A DNA stretch of 64,000 bases from UBA1206 sp045600105 (GCA_045600105.1 JAZRXG010000028.1:1-64000), one strand, 5' to 3'. Positions 24,136-34,600 are shown, counted from the first letter of the stretch. Made by a program: numbers and translations. The notes: a model not told the origin generated them from the sequence alone.

Positions 24136-25548
24136 ATGTTCAAAAGCGTATTCACGAAATACATCACTTTCATAAGCCTTCTCATTGTTTTTTCGTTTGC
24201 CCTGCTCGTCATCACCGTGTCCGCGATGATATCCGAACACTCCGTCGAGACCAAGACCGAGCTGATGACCCGTACCAAGGACAGCGTTCTGTTTTCCCTC
24301 GATTCATATTACCGCTACGCGAACGGCGGCGTCATCCCCGATACTCTCGCAAGCAACGTCGTATCCATCGCCGAGGTGTCGGATTCGCTCATTTATTTCA
24401 TACTGAGCGACGGAACGCTTGCCGTCACGAACGACACGGCGTTCACCGTCGGCGAACGCTTCTGCTCCGACACGGTGCTCGCCAACATAAAGAGCTCGTC
24501 GTCCAACTACGCGATCAGCCGCATGGACAACACGTTTGACGAAATGAGATACAATATTTTCGGTTCTCTTTACGACGACGCGGGCGGCGTCCGCGGGATC
24601 GTCATAGTGTCGTCGCTTTCTGTCAAGGACAACACGCTTTACGGTCCGCTGATAAGGACGCTCATCGTCGGCTCGATATGGATACTCCTCGCGTCCTGCA
24701 TAACCGTTTACATCCTGTTCCAGCGCATAATCGACCCGCTCAAAAAGGTCAGCGACGCCGCCAAGGCTTTTGCCAAGGGGGATTTCAAAAAGAGAGTCGA
24801 CGTGGTCGGAAGCGACGAGGTCGCCGAGGTCGGCAGGGCGTTCAACAACATGGCGGTGGTGCTCGAAAAGAACGAAGAGCTCCGCAACTCGTTCCTCGGC
24901 TCGGTCAGCCACGACCTGCGCACGCCGATGACCGTCATCCTCGGTTACGTCGACGGCATCCGCGACGGCACGATACCGCCCGAAAAGCAGGACTATTATC
25001 TCGGCATAATCTCGTCGGAAGTCAAGAGACTGTCGAGGCTCGTCAACACGCTGCTCGAAATATCGCGCATACAGTCGGGCTCCAGAAAACTGAACAAGGC
25101 CGATTTCAACATCACCGAAAAAGCGCGTCAGATACTGCTTTCGTTTGAAAAGAAGATAGACGAGAAAAAGCTCGATATCGAGTTCGAATGTGACGAGGAC
25201 ATCACCGTAAACGCCGACCCCGACATCATCCATCAGGTGCTTTTCAACCTCACCGACAACGCGGTCAAATTCGTGAACGAGGGCGGCAAGATATCCATTT
25301 CCGTTTCTTCCGAGAGCAAAAAGGCGGTTTTCCGCATACGCAACACCGGCGACGGCATACCCGCCGACGAGCTGCCGCACGTTTTCGACCGCTTTTACAA
25401 GTCCGACCGTTCGAGAGGGCTCGACAAGACCGGCACGGGACTCGGGCTGTATATCGCAAAGACCAACATTACCCAGCACGACGGCGACCTGAGGGTCGAT
25501 TCGGTGCAGGGCGAATATACCGAATTTGAACTGACTCTTCCGCTTTAA
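24136..25548 (+). CDS. Sensor histidine kinase, no adjacent response regulator
   Basis: 470 residues: membrane segment about 9-33, an extracytoplasmic sensor (about 34-172), a second segment about 173-196, a HAMP linker (197-250), the phosphoacceptor motif GSVSHDLRTPM (His259), and the ATPase boxes NLTDNAVKF, RNTGDGIP, FDRFYKSDRS and GTGLGLYIAK. GGAGG sits 7 nt before the ATG. The usual response-regulator gene is missing on both sides, which is uncommon for this type. It lies divergent from a solute-binding lipoprotein and upstream of an HtrA protease, suggesting an envelope signal. Confidence 0.92.
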   Translation: MFKSVFTKYITFISLLIVFSFALLVITVSAMISEHSVETKTELMTRTKDSVLFSLDSYYRYANGGVIPDTLASNVVSIAEVSDSLIYFILSDGTLAVTNDTAFTVGERFCSDTVLANIKSSSSNYAISRMDNTFDEMRYNIFGSLYDDAGGVRGIVIVSSLSVKDNTLYGPLIRTLIVGSIWILLASCITVYILFQRIIDPLKKVSDAAKAFAKGDFKKRVDVVGSDEVAEVGRAFNNMAVVLEKNEELRNSFLGSVSHDLRTPMTVILGYVDGIRDGTIPPEKQDYYLGIISSEVKRLSRLVNTLLEISRIQSGSRKLNKADFNITEKARQILLSFEKKIDEKKLDIEFECDEDITVNADPDIIHQVLFNLTDNAVKFVNEGGKISISVSSESKKAVFRIRNTGDGIPADELPHVFDRFYKSDRSRGLDKTGTGLGLYIAKTNITQHDGDLRVDSVQGEYTEFELTLPL

Positions 25549-25599
25549 GCGTTCTTTAAGAATAAAGTCGTATCATTCAGACAAAGACAAGGAGGACAG

Positions 25600-27129
25600 A
25601 TGATGAACGAAAACGAAGAATACGGCAAAGTCAACGAAGCCGAAAACAATAACGACCTTAACCAAAACATCGAAAACACGGCGAACGGTCAGCCTTTCGC
25701 TCCCGCGGCGCCTGACGTGAACAACGCGTCGGGCAGCGCACCGCAGTACAACGCGCCGCAGTACAACGCGCAGTATAACGACCCGAGGTATTACGCGACG
25801 CAGCCGGACAGACAGTACGCCCCTCAGCAGGGCGCGAACGGATACCCCTCCGGCACAGATAACGACTACGAGTGGGACGGCAGCAAGTCCGCCGCCAAAA
25901 AGAAGAAAAACGGCGTGCGCGTCCTCGCCTGCGTCATAGGCGTGGCGCTCATCATCACGATGATAGCGTTCACCGTCGCGCTGCTCACGCACCAAAACGC
26001 CGAACCGGCTGAAAAAACGAGCGCCGAAACTTCCGCCGCGCCGAAGGACGAAAGAGAAAAAGAAGAAACGAGTTCGGGCAGCAATAAGTCGCACAATATC
26101 GTTGTCGATCCCACCGAGATCGAGCACGGCGACATCGCCGCTCTTTATGAAAACTGCGCTCCCGCCTGCTGCACCGTCAGGCTCACGGGCGTCGGACACG
26201 GAAGCGGATTCGTCGTCGATACCGAAAACGGGTACGTCGTCACCAACCATCACGTTATAGAAAATTACGAAAAATACAAGGCGAAGATCGAAGTCGTGTT
26301 CTACGACGGCAGGACTTACGAGGCAAAAGTGGTCGGCAGCGATTCCGTCACCGACATCGCCGTGCTTCAGATCGAAGCCGATGACCTCGTCGCGCTCCCC
26401 ATCGGCGACAGCACAATGTCCAAGGTGGGCGACACCGTCATCACCATCGGCACGCCCTATTCCGAGTCGCTCCAGGGCACGCTCAGCCGCGGCGTCATTT
26501 CGGGACTTGACAGAGAATTCGAGATAACCAACAGCAACGGCAGCGCCGCGGGCACCGTCACCTACATCCAGATCGACGCGGCGATAAGCAGCGGCAACTC
26601 CGGCGGTCCGCTCATCAACATGAACGGTCAGGTCATCGGCATCAACTCCATGACCATCCACCAGCAGAGCTCGATATTCTCTTCGAGCGAAAACGTATAC
26701 AACAGCCTCAACTTCGCCATCCCCATGTCCTACGCGTCCGACGTCATCAGGGAACTCATCGAATACGGCGAGGTCAGAAGCCACGCGCAATACGTCAAAT
26801 CCACTCCCAAACTCGGGATCACCATCTATATCAAATCGGCTGCTTCCGACGAGTGCAGGCAGGAATACGGTCTTCCCGACGACGTTCCCGCGGGCCTTCT
26901 CGTCACCGAGATATCCCGTTCGACCGCCATTTACAAAGCGGGACTCGAGCTTTACGACATAATCACCAAGTTCAACGATATCGAGATCAAGGAGCAGGCA
27001 GACCTCATGAACGCGCTTGCAGGCAGATCCGTCGGCGACAAGGTGACCATCACCGTTTACCGTATGTCGCGCCGCGGAGGCGGACAGTATTACGAACTGA
27101 CCTTCAACCTCGAAGGCTCGGTCAACTGA
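25600..27129 (+). CDS. HtrA/DegP-like trypsin-type serine protease with PDZ domain
   Basis: 509 residues (a second ATG at 25603 is equally possible; GGAGG 4-7 nt upstream). The cytosolic N-terminus (1-100) is rich in Asn, Gln, Tyr and Pro, followed by a membrane anchor (about 106-130), a Ser/Glu linker, the protease domain and a C-terminal PDZ domain (about 405-505). The catalytic triad is visible as TNHHVI (His218), VTDIAVL (Asp252) and GNSGGPL (Ser334). It degrades or refolds damaged proteins at the outer face of the membrane. It follows the kinase by 51 nt and probably shares its transcript, a known arrangement for stress proteases. Confidence 0.93.
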   Translation: MMNENEEYGKVNEAENNNDLNQNIENTANGQPFAPAAPDVNNASGSAPQYNAPQYNAQYNDPRYYATQPDRQYAPQQGANGYPSGTDNDYEWDGSKSAAKKKKNGVRVLACVIGVALIITMIAFTVALLTHQNAEPAEKTSAETSAAPKDEREKEETSSGSNKSHNIVVDPTEIEHGDIAALYENCAPACCTVRLTGVGHGSGFVVDTENGYVVTNHHVIENYEKYKAKIEVVFYDGRTYEAKVVGSDSVTDIAVLQIEADDLVALPIGDSTMSKVGDTVITIGTPYSESLQGTLSRGVISGLDREFEITNSNGSAAGTVTYIQIDAAISSGNSGGPLINMNGQVIGINSMTIHQQSSIFSSSENVYNSLNFAIPMSYASDVIRELIEYGEVRSHAQYVKSTPKLGITIYIKSAASDECRQEYGLPDDVPAGLLVTEISRSTAIYKAGLELYDIITKFNDIEIKEQADLMNALAGRSVGDKVTITVYRMSRRGGGQYYELTFNLEGSVN

Positions 27130-27140
27130 GGAGAAAAGCA

Positions 27141-27467
27141 ATGATTTTTGATTATAATAAGATTGAAGAAAAAGCCATCCCCGCTTTCAAGGGCGGCGAG
27201 GGCGAATACAACGTGCGTATGTGCGTCGAGGGCTCGTCCAAGCTGATGAACGGCAGGCTCGTTCCGGGCTCGTCAATCGGGCTTCACACCCACACCGACG
27301 ACGCCGAAGCGATATTCGTGCTTTCGGGCAGCGGAAAAGCGATATGCGACGGAGAGACTGAACGCGTTTTCCCCGGTGTCTGCCACTTCTGCCCCAAGGG
27401 ACACAGCCACACCCTCATCAATGACGGCAAGGAAGACCTCGTTTTCTACGCCGCGGTGATAGGATAA
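27141..27467 (+). CDS. Small cupin-domain protein
   Basis: 108 residues forming one cupin barrel. Motif 1 appears as GLHTHTDDAEAIFVLSGSG (His49, His51, Glu56) and motif 2 as PKGHSHTLINDG. GAGG about 7 nt before the ATG, 11 nt after the protease stop. The metal ligands are complete, so a small-molecule metal-dependent role or binding of a sugar ligand is possible. The substrate is unknown. Confidence 0.85.
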   Translation: MIFDYNKIEEKAIPAFKGGEGEYNVRMCVEGSSKLMNGRLVPGSSIGLHTHTDDAEAIFVLSGSGKAICDGETERVFPGVCHFCPKGHSHTLINDGKEDLVFYAAVIG

Positions 27468-27473
27468 AGAAAA

Positions 27474-27620
27474 TCGCAAATTGAAAATTATTGAAGATTT
27501 CCGTGCGGTGCCGCACGGAAATCTACCTTACCTCAAAACTATTCAACTTATTACTCATAGCTAAAACAAGAAGGATTTCTGCAAAATGATATCGCGGAAA
27601 TCCTTCTTGTTTTTATGATC
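27474..27620. repeat. Double hairpin element / terminator after the cupin gene
   Basis: A CAAATTGAAAATT arm (27479-27490) precedes stem AGATTTCCGTGCGG (27495-27524) and a second, longer stem that pairs AACAAGAAGGATTTC with GAAATCCTTCTTGTT (27563-27614) and ends in T5. The second stem is a strong terminator for the kinase-protease-cupin unit. Confidence 0.65.
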
Positions 27621-28127
27621 GAGGCGTTGCTTTTTGCAGGGGACGGCGTCCCCGACGCCCCGCGAAACAGTGAAGAAGCGATTTCGATTCCATAAGAAAC
27701 TCACGGCAGACTACTATAATTTATAATATATCGCCAAAATATCACCCGCGGCATGTCAATCCGCCCGGACACGGAAAGGCTCGTTCCGCGCGTTACCCCC
27801 GGAACGGGAAAGCAAAATCTGTTTTTTAACAAAAAAAGAACAAAAATTTGAAATTATATCAAAATATACTTGCAAAAATGAAAACATGGTGATATATTAG
27901 TATATAAATCTATATTTATGATGCGAATCGTATACCGTTTTCGGAGCCGTTTGACGCTGCTTTACGCGTTTGAAAGCGAAGAAACGCAAAAACGATCACG
28001 ACCATACCGCGCAGCGCATACGAACGTACGCGATGTCGAAAAATGACGGTTTCGGACGCGCCGCGCAGAAAACGAAATAAACACGAGAGGAACGGACACA
28101 AAGGCGGCTGTCCGTTTGGTGAAGAAA
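27621..28127. other. Long non-coding interval before the vWA gene
   Basis: No supported gene. It contains a 28-bp palindromic motif (27635-27662) that recurs inverted at 50913-50940 with three mismatches, an AT-rich stretch, the promoter at 27870-27898 and a leader of about 220 nt. A short inverted repeat (AACGGACA 28091-28098, TGTCCGTT 28109-28116) ends 11 nt before the vWA start codon. Confidence 0.6.
27870..27898 (+). promoter_or_regulatory. Probable promoter of the vWA-tubulin-channel cluster
   Basis: TTGCAA (27870-27875), 17-nt spacer, TATATT (27893-27898) with an extended TGA. It is the only good sigma-A match in the interval upstream of 28128 and implies a leader of about 220 nt. Confidence 0.6.
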
Positions 28128-31004
28128 ATGAAACGTATTTTAAGCATTTTTCTTTCTGTTCTGTTCGTCGTCACCTGCTTCACGGCGGTTTTCGACGCGG
28201 GCGTTGTCAAAGTACACGCCGAGACGACTGAAAAGGAAAACAACGTATCGCGGCTGATCAATGTCGTATACGATGACTCCAACAGTATGCTGCTGCATCA
28301 GCGTCTGTGGTGGTGCTACGCCAAATATTCAATGGAAGTCTTTTCCGCGATGATGCAGGAAAAAGACACCATGAATATTTATTATATGAGCCAGTTCTAT
28401 CACAAGAGCAAGAGCGAATCCGACAGCATCAAGCCCGCGATATCGGGACTTTCCGGCAAAGAATCGAACAGACAGAGCAACATCGACGCCATCCACAAAA
28501 AAGCCACGGACACGAGCGGCACTCCGATACAGTCCGTGAGAAAGGCGCTCGACGACCTTAAAAAGGGCAGCTCGTCCTATACCGAAAAATGGCTCATAAT
28601 AATCACCGACGGCACCAAGTTCGATGACGAAAAAGGCAGCTCGTTCGGCGCGGACGAGTCCAAGAGACAGATAGACGAAATGCTGCGGGGCGTTGAGTCC
28701 TACGGCATCAAGGTGGTTTACCTTGCCATCAGAGGAGACGGCGACGAAGAAATGTTCGTCCCGGACTCATCCGACTCCGTTTTCGTTTATAACGCCAACG
28801 GCGACGTCGCCGACGGCAGGGACGGTATCCTCAATCAGGTCACCGAGATATGCCAGCGCGTTTTCCAGCGTCCCAATATGCTGGGCGCCAGCGGAAGCAC
28901 GCTCAAATTCGATGTTCCCGTCAGCGAGATAGTCGTTCTCGCTCAGGGCGAAAACGTAAACGTCGGTTCGATAAGCGGAACCAAAAAATCGTCTGCCCAG
29001 GCAAAGATCAGAAAAAGCGAGGCAAGCACGATATCCTCGACCAACGGCAACAAGACCAACGCCGCGGGCGCCGATCTGAACGGTACGATCGTCACGTTCA
29101 CACCGTCGAACGGCGCGTTCCTCAGCGAAGGCACGTATAACCTGAGCATAAGCGCCGACGAGTATACCGTTTATTACAAGCCTTATCTCGACGTCGTCCT
29201 CGACGTTTACAACTCCAAGGGCGAAAAGGTCACCGACAGAGAGATACCCACCGGCAACTATTCGTTCGAATACTGGCTGACCTATCCGTACGGTCACGAA
29301 AAATACGGCGAAAAGCTTTCGTCCTCCGTCATCAAGTCGCTCGGCAGCATCGATTACGAGCTCACCTGCACGGTAGACGGAAAAACGCGCGAGATCACCT
29401 CGTCGAGGACCGATCTCAGCGAAGGCAACACCGAAATAAAGGTGACCGCGACCTACCTCAACTTCATTTCCAACAGTACCGCCAATGAATTCGTGGTCGA
29501 AAACTGGGACGTCGAGGAACTTGAAGTGTCGCTCGTTTATCCCGTCAACGAAGGCGGCGACAAATACGTTTACGAGCTTTCGACCCTTGAAAATGACAAG
29601 AACGGCGTCACGGTGGAGGTCACCCGCGGAGGAAGCAAGATACCTTCATCCGAGTGGAGCGCCTTTACGGCGGCTGCTTCGGGTGACGGGATCAGCTTCA
29701 ACGCCGTCAAGAACAACGACAGCACGTTCACTTTGTATCCCCGCTACTGCGACGGTCAGATATCGAAGACCGATACCGGAAAAGTCAGATTCAAAGTGAC
29801 CATCGAGTCCTACAAGGGCTCCCGCGTCACCGCGAGAGGCAGCGCCGACGGCGAGATCGAGATATACAACGACACCGAGAGCGTATCGCTCAAGGTTTCC
29901 GGACAGACCGAGTACAAGCTCTCCGAACTCGAAAACGGCGAAGGACTCACGGTCGAAGTCAGCCGCGACGGCGAAGTCATCACGGGCAGCGACTGGAGCG
30001 CCTATGAACTCAGATGCGAAGCCGACGGACTGAAATTCAACGTGACCAAGAACGATGACGGCACGTTCACCGTCCTGCCCGCCTACAACGGCACGCCGAA
30101 GGATACCGCGACCGGAGACGTGACGGTCACGTTCACCGCCAAAGCCGACAAGAACGGCATCACCGTCACCGGCAGCGCCGAAGAAACGCTGAACATCAGC
30201 AACGACCTTATGAAAAACCTCGTTATCGGCGTCGAGCACGAGGAACATTATACCAACAAGAACATCACGTCCGAAGACCCCGAACCCTACGCCGATTTCA
30301 GCGTCAGATTTGAAAACGGCGATCCGTTCACCGAGGAACAGTACAACAACCTCGTTCTTGAATTCGATCTTGATTCCGAATATATCAGAATAGACCGCTA
30401 CGAGCTCGATCCGTTCACCGACGGCGGCACGGTCACCGGCAAGGTCTACTACAAGGTCGAAAAGGAATCGGACGGTTCGTATCCCGCACCCAAGCATCTT
30501 TACGGCGACTTTGACTGCAAGGTCAAAGCAGAAACGACTTACGGTGATTTCGGAGCGGGCGGCGAATACGACGACGTGCTCGAGGTTTCCGACAACAGAA
30601 CGTTCTTGGAAAAGTTCCTTGATTATTTGCCGTTCATTCTGATACTTCTGGCAATACTTTTCATCATTTTCGCGTATTTCCCCATATTCAAAAAGTATCT
30701 GCCGAGAAAGATTTATTACAGAGGATCCATCCCTATAGATGAGCCCGCAAAGTTTTATTCTAAGGGAATCGGAATAATTACAATGCTTATTCCTTTTATG
30801 AAGATGAAGGGAAATATTGCTATTGAAGTCGGCAACGATACGCTGGTTCTTAAGTTAACTGCTTTGGGTAAAACAAAAGTAAAATGCGAGGTTGACGATG
30901 AATTAATTAAAGATCGTTACCGCATCCAAGAGACACTTAATATTAGCGAATGCAAAATCAAAGATAGGTATCGAAATTCCGCAAGAATATGGCAAGATAA
31001 GTAA
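28128..31004 (+). CDS. Secreted, membrane-anchored von Willebrand factor A domain protein
   Basis: 958 residues from the ATG at 28128 (TTG or GTG up to 12 nt upstream possible). Signal peptide 1-31; vWA domain about 40-250 with a complete MIDAS: Asp49-x-Ser51-x-Ser53, Thr132, Asp161. Two tandem Ig-like repeats of about 115 residues lie near 470-700, each with an EWSAF/DWSAY-type core. One membrane span at about 830-852 is followed by a ~100-residue cytosolic tail that is clearly similar to the protein of the next gene. The last ~80 codons are AT-rich, unlike the rest. The vWA domain would face outside; the tail may dock on the tubulin-like protein. First gene of the six-gene cluster. Confidence 0.88.
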   Translation: MKRILSIFLSVLFVVTCFTAVFDAGVVKVHAETTEKENNVSRLINVVYDDSNSMLLHQRLWWCYAKYSMEVFSAMMQEKDTMNIYYMSQFYHKSKSESDSIKPAISGLSGKESNRQSNIDAIHKKATDTSGTPIQSVRKALDDLKKGSSSYTEKWLIIITDGTKFDDEKGSSFGADESKRQIDEMLRGVESYGIKVVYLAIRGDGDEEMFVPDSSDSVFVYNANGDVADGRDGILNQVTEICQRVFQRPNMLGASGSTLKFDVPVSEIVVLAQGENVNVGSISGTKKSSAQAKIRKSEASTISSTNGNKTNAAGADLNGTIVTFTPSNGAFLSEGTYNLSISADEYTVYYKPYLDVVLDVYNSKGEKVTDREIPTGNYSFEYWLTYPYGHEKYGEKLSSSVIKSLGSIDYELTCTVDGKTREITSSRTDLSEGNTEIKVTATYLNFISNSTANEFVVENWDVEELEVSLVYPVNEGGDKYVYELSTLENDKNGVTVEVTRGGSKIPSSEWSAFTAAASGDGISFNAVKNNDSTFTLYPRYCDGQISKTDTGKVRFKVTIESYKGSRVTARGSADGEIEIYNDTESVSLKVSGQTEYKLSELENGEGLTVEVSRDGEVITGSDWSAYELRCEADGLKFNVTKNDDGTFTVLPAYNGTPKDTATGDVTVTFTAKADKNGITVTGSAEETLNISNDLMKNLVIGVEHEEHYTNKNITSEDPEPYADFSVRFENGDPFTEEQYNNLVLEFDLDSEYIRIDRYELDPFTDGGTVTGKVYYKVEKESDGSYPAPKHLYGDFDCKVKAETTYGDFGAGGEYDDVLEVSDNRTFLEKFLDYLPFILILLAILFIIFAYFPIFKKYLPRKIYYRGSIPIDEPAKFYSKGIGIITMLIPFMKMKGNIAIEVGNDTLVLKLTALGKTKVKCEVDDELIKDRYRIQETLNISECKIKDRYRNSARIWQDK

Positions 31005-31053
31005 ATAAAAATTAAATAAAACACAAAAAAATAATATTACGGGGGAAAAGAAA

Positions 31054-31569
31054 ATGATAGCATACATAATAGCCGCTCTTGTCCTGATTTTCCTGCTTTT
31101 CGGCTATCTTCCCATTATAAAACGCTACCTGCCGAAGAGATGCAGATTCGCGGCGAGAAGCAAAAACAACACCGTCAACTTCTACAGCAAGCCCGGAACT
31201 CTCATCACTGCCTTCATTCCGTTCATAAAGATGAAGAGCGTTATTTCCGCTGAAACGGTCGTCGGCGGCGTTCCGATCAAGATCACGGCAAAGAAAGGCA
31301 AAAAAGTCGTGTGTACCAATGCGGCTGCACTCGGCAAAAACGGCTTCACCATCAACGGCTCTGTCCCGAGAAATGATATAGAGATCAACCTCGAAGTGAC
31401 CCGCATCGAGAAGAGAGGTCAGAGCGTAGTCAAATTCTTCAGAGCAGGAAGAGAGGCAAACGACAGAATCCGGCCGCGTCCGTCAGAAGCTATGCCGGAG
31501 CAAAAAGCGGAGCAAGCTCCGACGCAAACACCGGAGCAAGCACCGATGCAAGAGCAAGAAGACAAATAA
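31054..31569 (+). CDS. Small membrane protein, paralogue of the vWA protein's cytosolic tail
   Basis: 171 residues: one N-terminal span (about 2-18), then a basic cytosolic domain and a Gln/Glu/Pro-rich end with repeats of EQAPTQ type. The span and following residues align with the vWA tail: YLPIIKRYLPK against YFPIFKKYLPR, and NFYSKPGTLITAFIPFIKMK against KFYSKGIGIITMLIPFMKMK. GGGGGA 7 nt before the ATG. The A/T-rich leader before it resembles the leader before the next gene. I do not recognise a named family; it is probably an adaptor or membrane anchor. Confidence 0.8.
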   Translation: MIAYIIAALVLIFLLFGYLPIIKRYLPKRCRFAARSKNNTVNFYSKPGTLITAFIPFIKMKSVISAETVVGGVPIKITAKKGKKVVCTNAAALGKNGFTINGSVPRNDIEINLEVTRIEKRGQSVVKFFRAGREANDRIRPRPSEAMPEQKAEQAPTQTPEQAPMQEQEDK

Positions 31570-31609
31570 TAAAATAAAATAAATAAAACAAAATCGGGGG
31601 AAAATGAAA

Positions 31610-34600
31610 ATGGCAGAACAAGTTAAAAAAACCAAATTACCGCCCACGCTGATAGTGGGTCTCGGCGGTACGGGCTGTGAGATCGCGAGCAGGGTTTACA
31701 ACCTTTCGAACGAGGAACAGCGCAAGTACATCCGTTTCGCGTATTTCGACACCGACGCGAACGAACTGCGTCAGCATAAGGAAAGGAATCCCGAGGCATA
31801 CATCATCCAGACGTCCAAACGCCTCACCGTCGGTCAGGCGCTCCGCAACGACAGAGAAGCGAGAGAATCGTCCTTCCCGACCAATATGCAGCTTCTCGGC
31901 AAGCCGCTCACCGAAGGTGCCGGTCAGGTCAGAGCCATCTCGAAGCTCGCCTTCGACTCCTGCATCCGCGAAGGACGTATGACCGCGCTGCACGATGCTA
32001 TTAACGATTTGCAGAAGCTCAACGGCGACGATATGGAGCAGGTAATGCGCGTCGTCATCATATCCACCCTTGTCGGCGGTACCGGCTCCGGCATACTGCT
32101 TCCCGTATCCATGTATATCCGCAATTATCTTGAAAACGCGTGCCAGAAGAAGCCGCTCGTCAGAGGCTTCTGCGTGCTTCCCGATGTTTTCTTCCATAAC
32201 AACAAAAAAAGTGAGACCGAAAAAAACAACCTGCGCGCCAACGCGTACGCGACGCTGCGCGAACTCGACGCCTTTATGCTAAAAGCAGACAGCACTCAAT
32301 CCAAGGAGATCAGCGACAGATATTGGCTCAAGATGCCGCGTCCCGGCACGTCCGACGAATACGACGAATACACCGTCAGCCCGCTTGACTTCTGCTTCCT
32401 CTTTGACGGACAGAATATGGACGGTGACGGACTCCAGAATTTCGAGTCGTACAAGCAGCACTGCGCCGACTGCATTTACGCTTCCTCGGTCAGCTTGATG
32501 AACAAGAGACTCAACTCTTCCGAAGACAACACCATTCTTGAACGCTGTGCCGAAAACGGCAGAAACCGTTACTGCGGCATCGGCACATCCAAGATCATCT
32601 ATCCGTATGAAAAGGTACGCGACTATATCGCGATGAAATGGATGGATCAGTCAATGAACGATGAATGGCTGAGATACGACAAGGAAATCGCCCGTCTCAA
32701 GAAGAACGCTTTGGAAGACAGAGCCAAAGGCGTTTTCGAAAAGGATATCAACGAAAGAGAAGAGTACTGCAAGCTTGTTGAAAACAATGCCGAGCAGGGC
32801 AACAAATTCAGTCTTTTCATCCGTGAAGAATGCTACACCCGCAAAAAATCCGACAACTCCATCGATGCGCCCAAGTGGGAAAAATATTACGAAAAGCTTC
32901 AGGACTTTTCTGTAGATCAGTCTGATGTTGACGGTGCATACACTGAAGGAATTCCAGATAAAATTCAGGATAAGCTTAATATCCTTTCAGCCCTTAAAAA
33001 CGATGTAACCGATAATAAAGTACGTCAGTTTAAGAGCAATTTCCAAGTGCTCGTATCGCTTATGAAAATTTATTTCAGCAAAGCGAAACGCCATGCCGAA
33101 GATAATGCGCGCAGTATCGCAAATGGTATATTCTCAATTTACAACTTCAATCCGGCACGCGAAGAGAGAATCGAACATTGGCTTATTAACGACGGCAAGC
33201 CTCTTCATCCCAATGCGGCGAGATTTTTCGTATACAGTATTGAGACGAAGTTGAAAGAAGAACTCCGCAGACTTACCACTGCTTCTGATCAAGAGGACAG
33301 AAATATAGAAAATGACGGTCAGAACGAAGCTGCTGGAATGAATTTCGCAGATTTGGAAAAATGGTTCAAGGAATTCTTTGAAGTCAAGGACTATACTGTC
33401 AAAAATGGCGATTCGGATACTTATGCCACAATAGAAGCAAGCGTCAGATCGCTTTCTTTGAAGGGAAAATTTGGCGGTAACAAGAACGGAGACGAAAAAG
33501 AACCACTAGCGCAAAAAATGCACAAAATCATCGAAGATTGCATCGAATATAAGGAAAGCGTTGAATTATTCCATTCTCAGTATCTCAAAGTCGCCATAAT
33601 CAAACAGGCTCTCGAATATCTCAACAAACTCGGATCCAGTTATGAATTCTTCTTCGAAAAGCTCGAGGATGAGATCAAACGCATTCCCAGACGTATTGCG
33701 AGAACGGAAGAAATGTTTGTCAACGATACCGGAGATCCCATCATTTACGCCTGCGCTTCCGCGAAGTGCATAAAGGGGCTTGCCGAAAGATGCCCGAACG
33801 GTGTTGACCCCGTCGAACTGACTCCCGAATTCAGACAGAGCATCTTTGACAATATTTTCAAGACCGTCGAAAACGACGATAAGGAACAGCAGAGAAAGCG
33901 TATCAACAAGCTCGTATCGGAAGATATTCTTGATTTCTGGAGACACGAAGTCATCGGACACTACGGAAGCAAGGTCGACATGGATATCATCGACGCTCTC
34001 CGCACCGAAGCCGAAATCGAGGAAAATCAGTATTCTTACGAGGAACAGAAGCGTTACGTCGAAAAGAAACATTCGGAAGCTCTCAAGCTTGCCGCTCCGT
34101 TCATCGATAAGCCCATCGGCAGAGAACCGTACATAATATACGCCTGCGTGATGAACACTAAGGTCGCCACCCCCGACGATATGCAGAAATCCGATATCGT
34201 CCACAAGGTGTTCAATGAAAGAGAAAAAGATCCGCTTATGGAAAAGAACCAGATCCTCTTCATGAAGGCTCTTTACAACCTCAGAGTAAGCGATCTTCCA
34301 AAATTTGCTCCCGCAGACAACAACCCCGTCGATCCTCACAAGGAAGGCGACTATTACAAAGCATACTGGAACAGGATCGACAGCATCGTTCCCGACAGCA
34401 TGACCACCAAGATACTCACCCCGCACCTTGACAAGAGATGGCACTACATCGGCATCATGCCCGACCTTTCCGAAGCAAGTGAGGAAAGATGCACCGCCGA
34501 AGCTCAGGAAGCGTTCCTCGTCAGCATCGTTTACAAGTTCGTGAAATTCAGCAAGGACCAGTACCGCTTCATCGACAAGAACGGCGACTATATCAAGGAT

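Noticed and set aside
25573..27141. 522-codon open frame antisense to the HtrA gene
   Set aside because: Mirror of strongly biased codons; it has no recognisable domain and its start falls inside the next gene's ribosome-binding region.
27621..27869. Riboswitch or small RNA gene upstream of the vWA cluster
   Set aside because: No conserved riboswitch core could be recognised by eye, and the region lies upstream of the predicted promoter.
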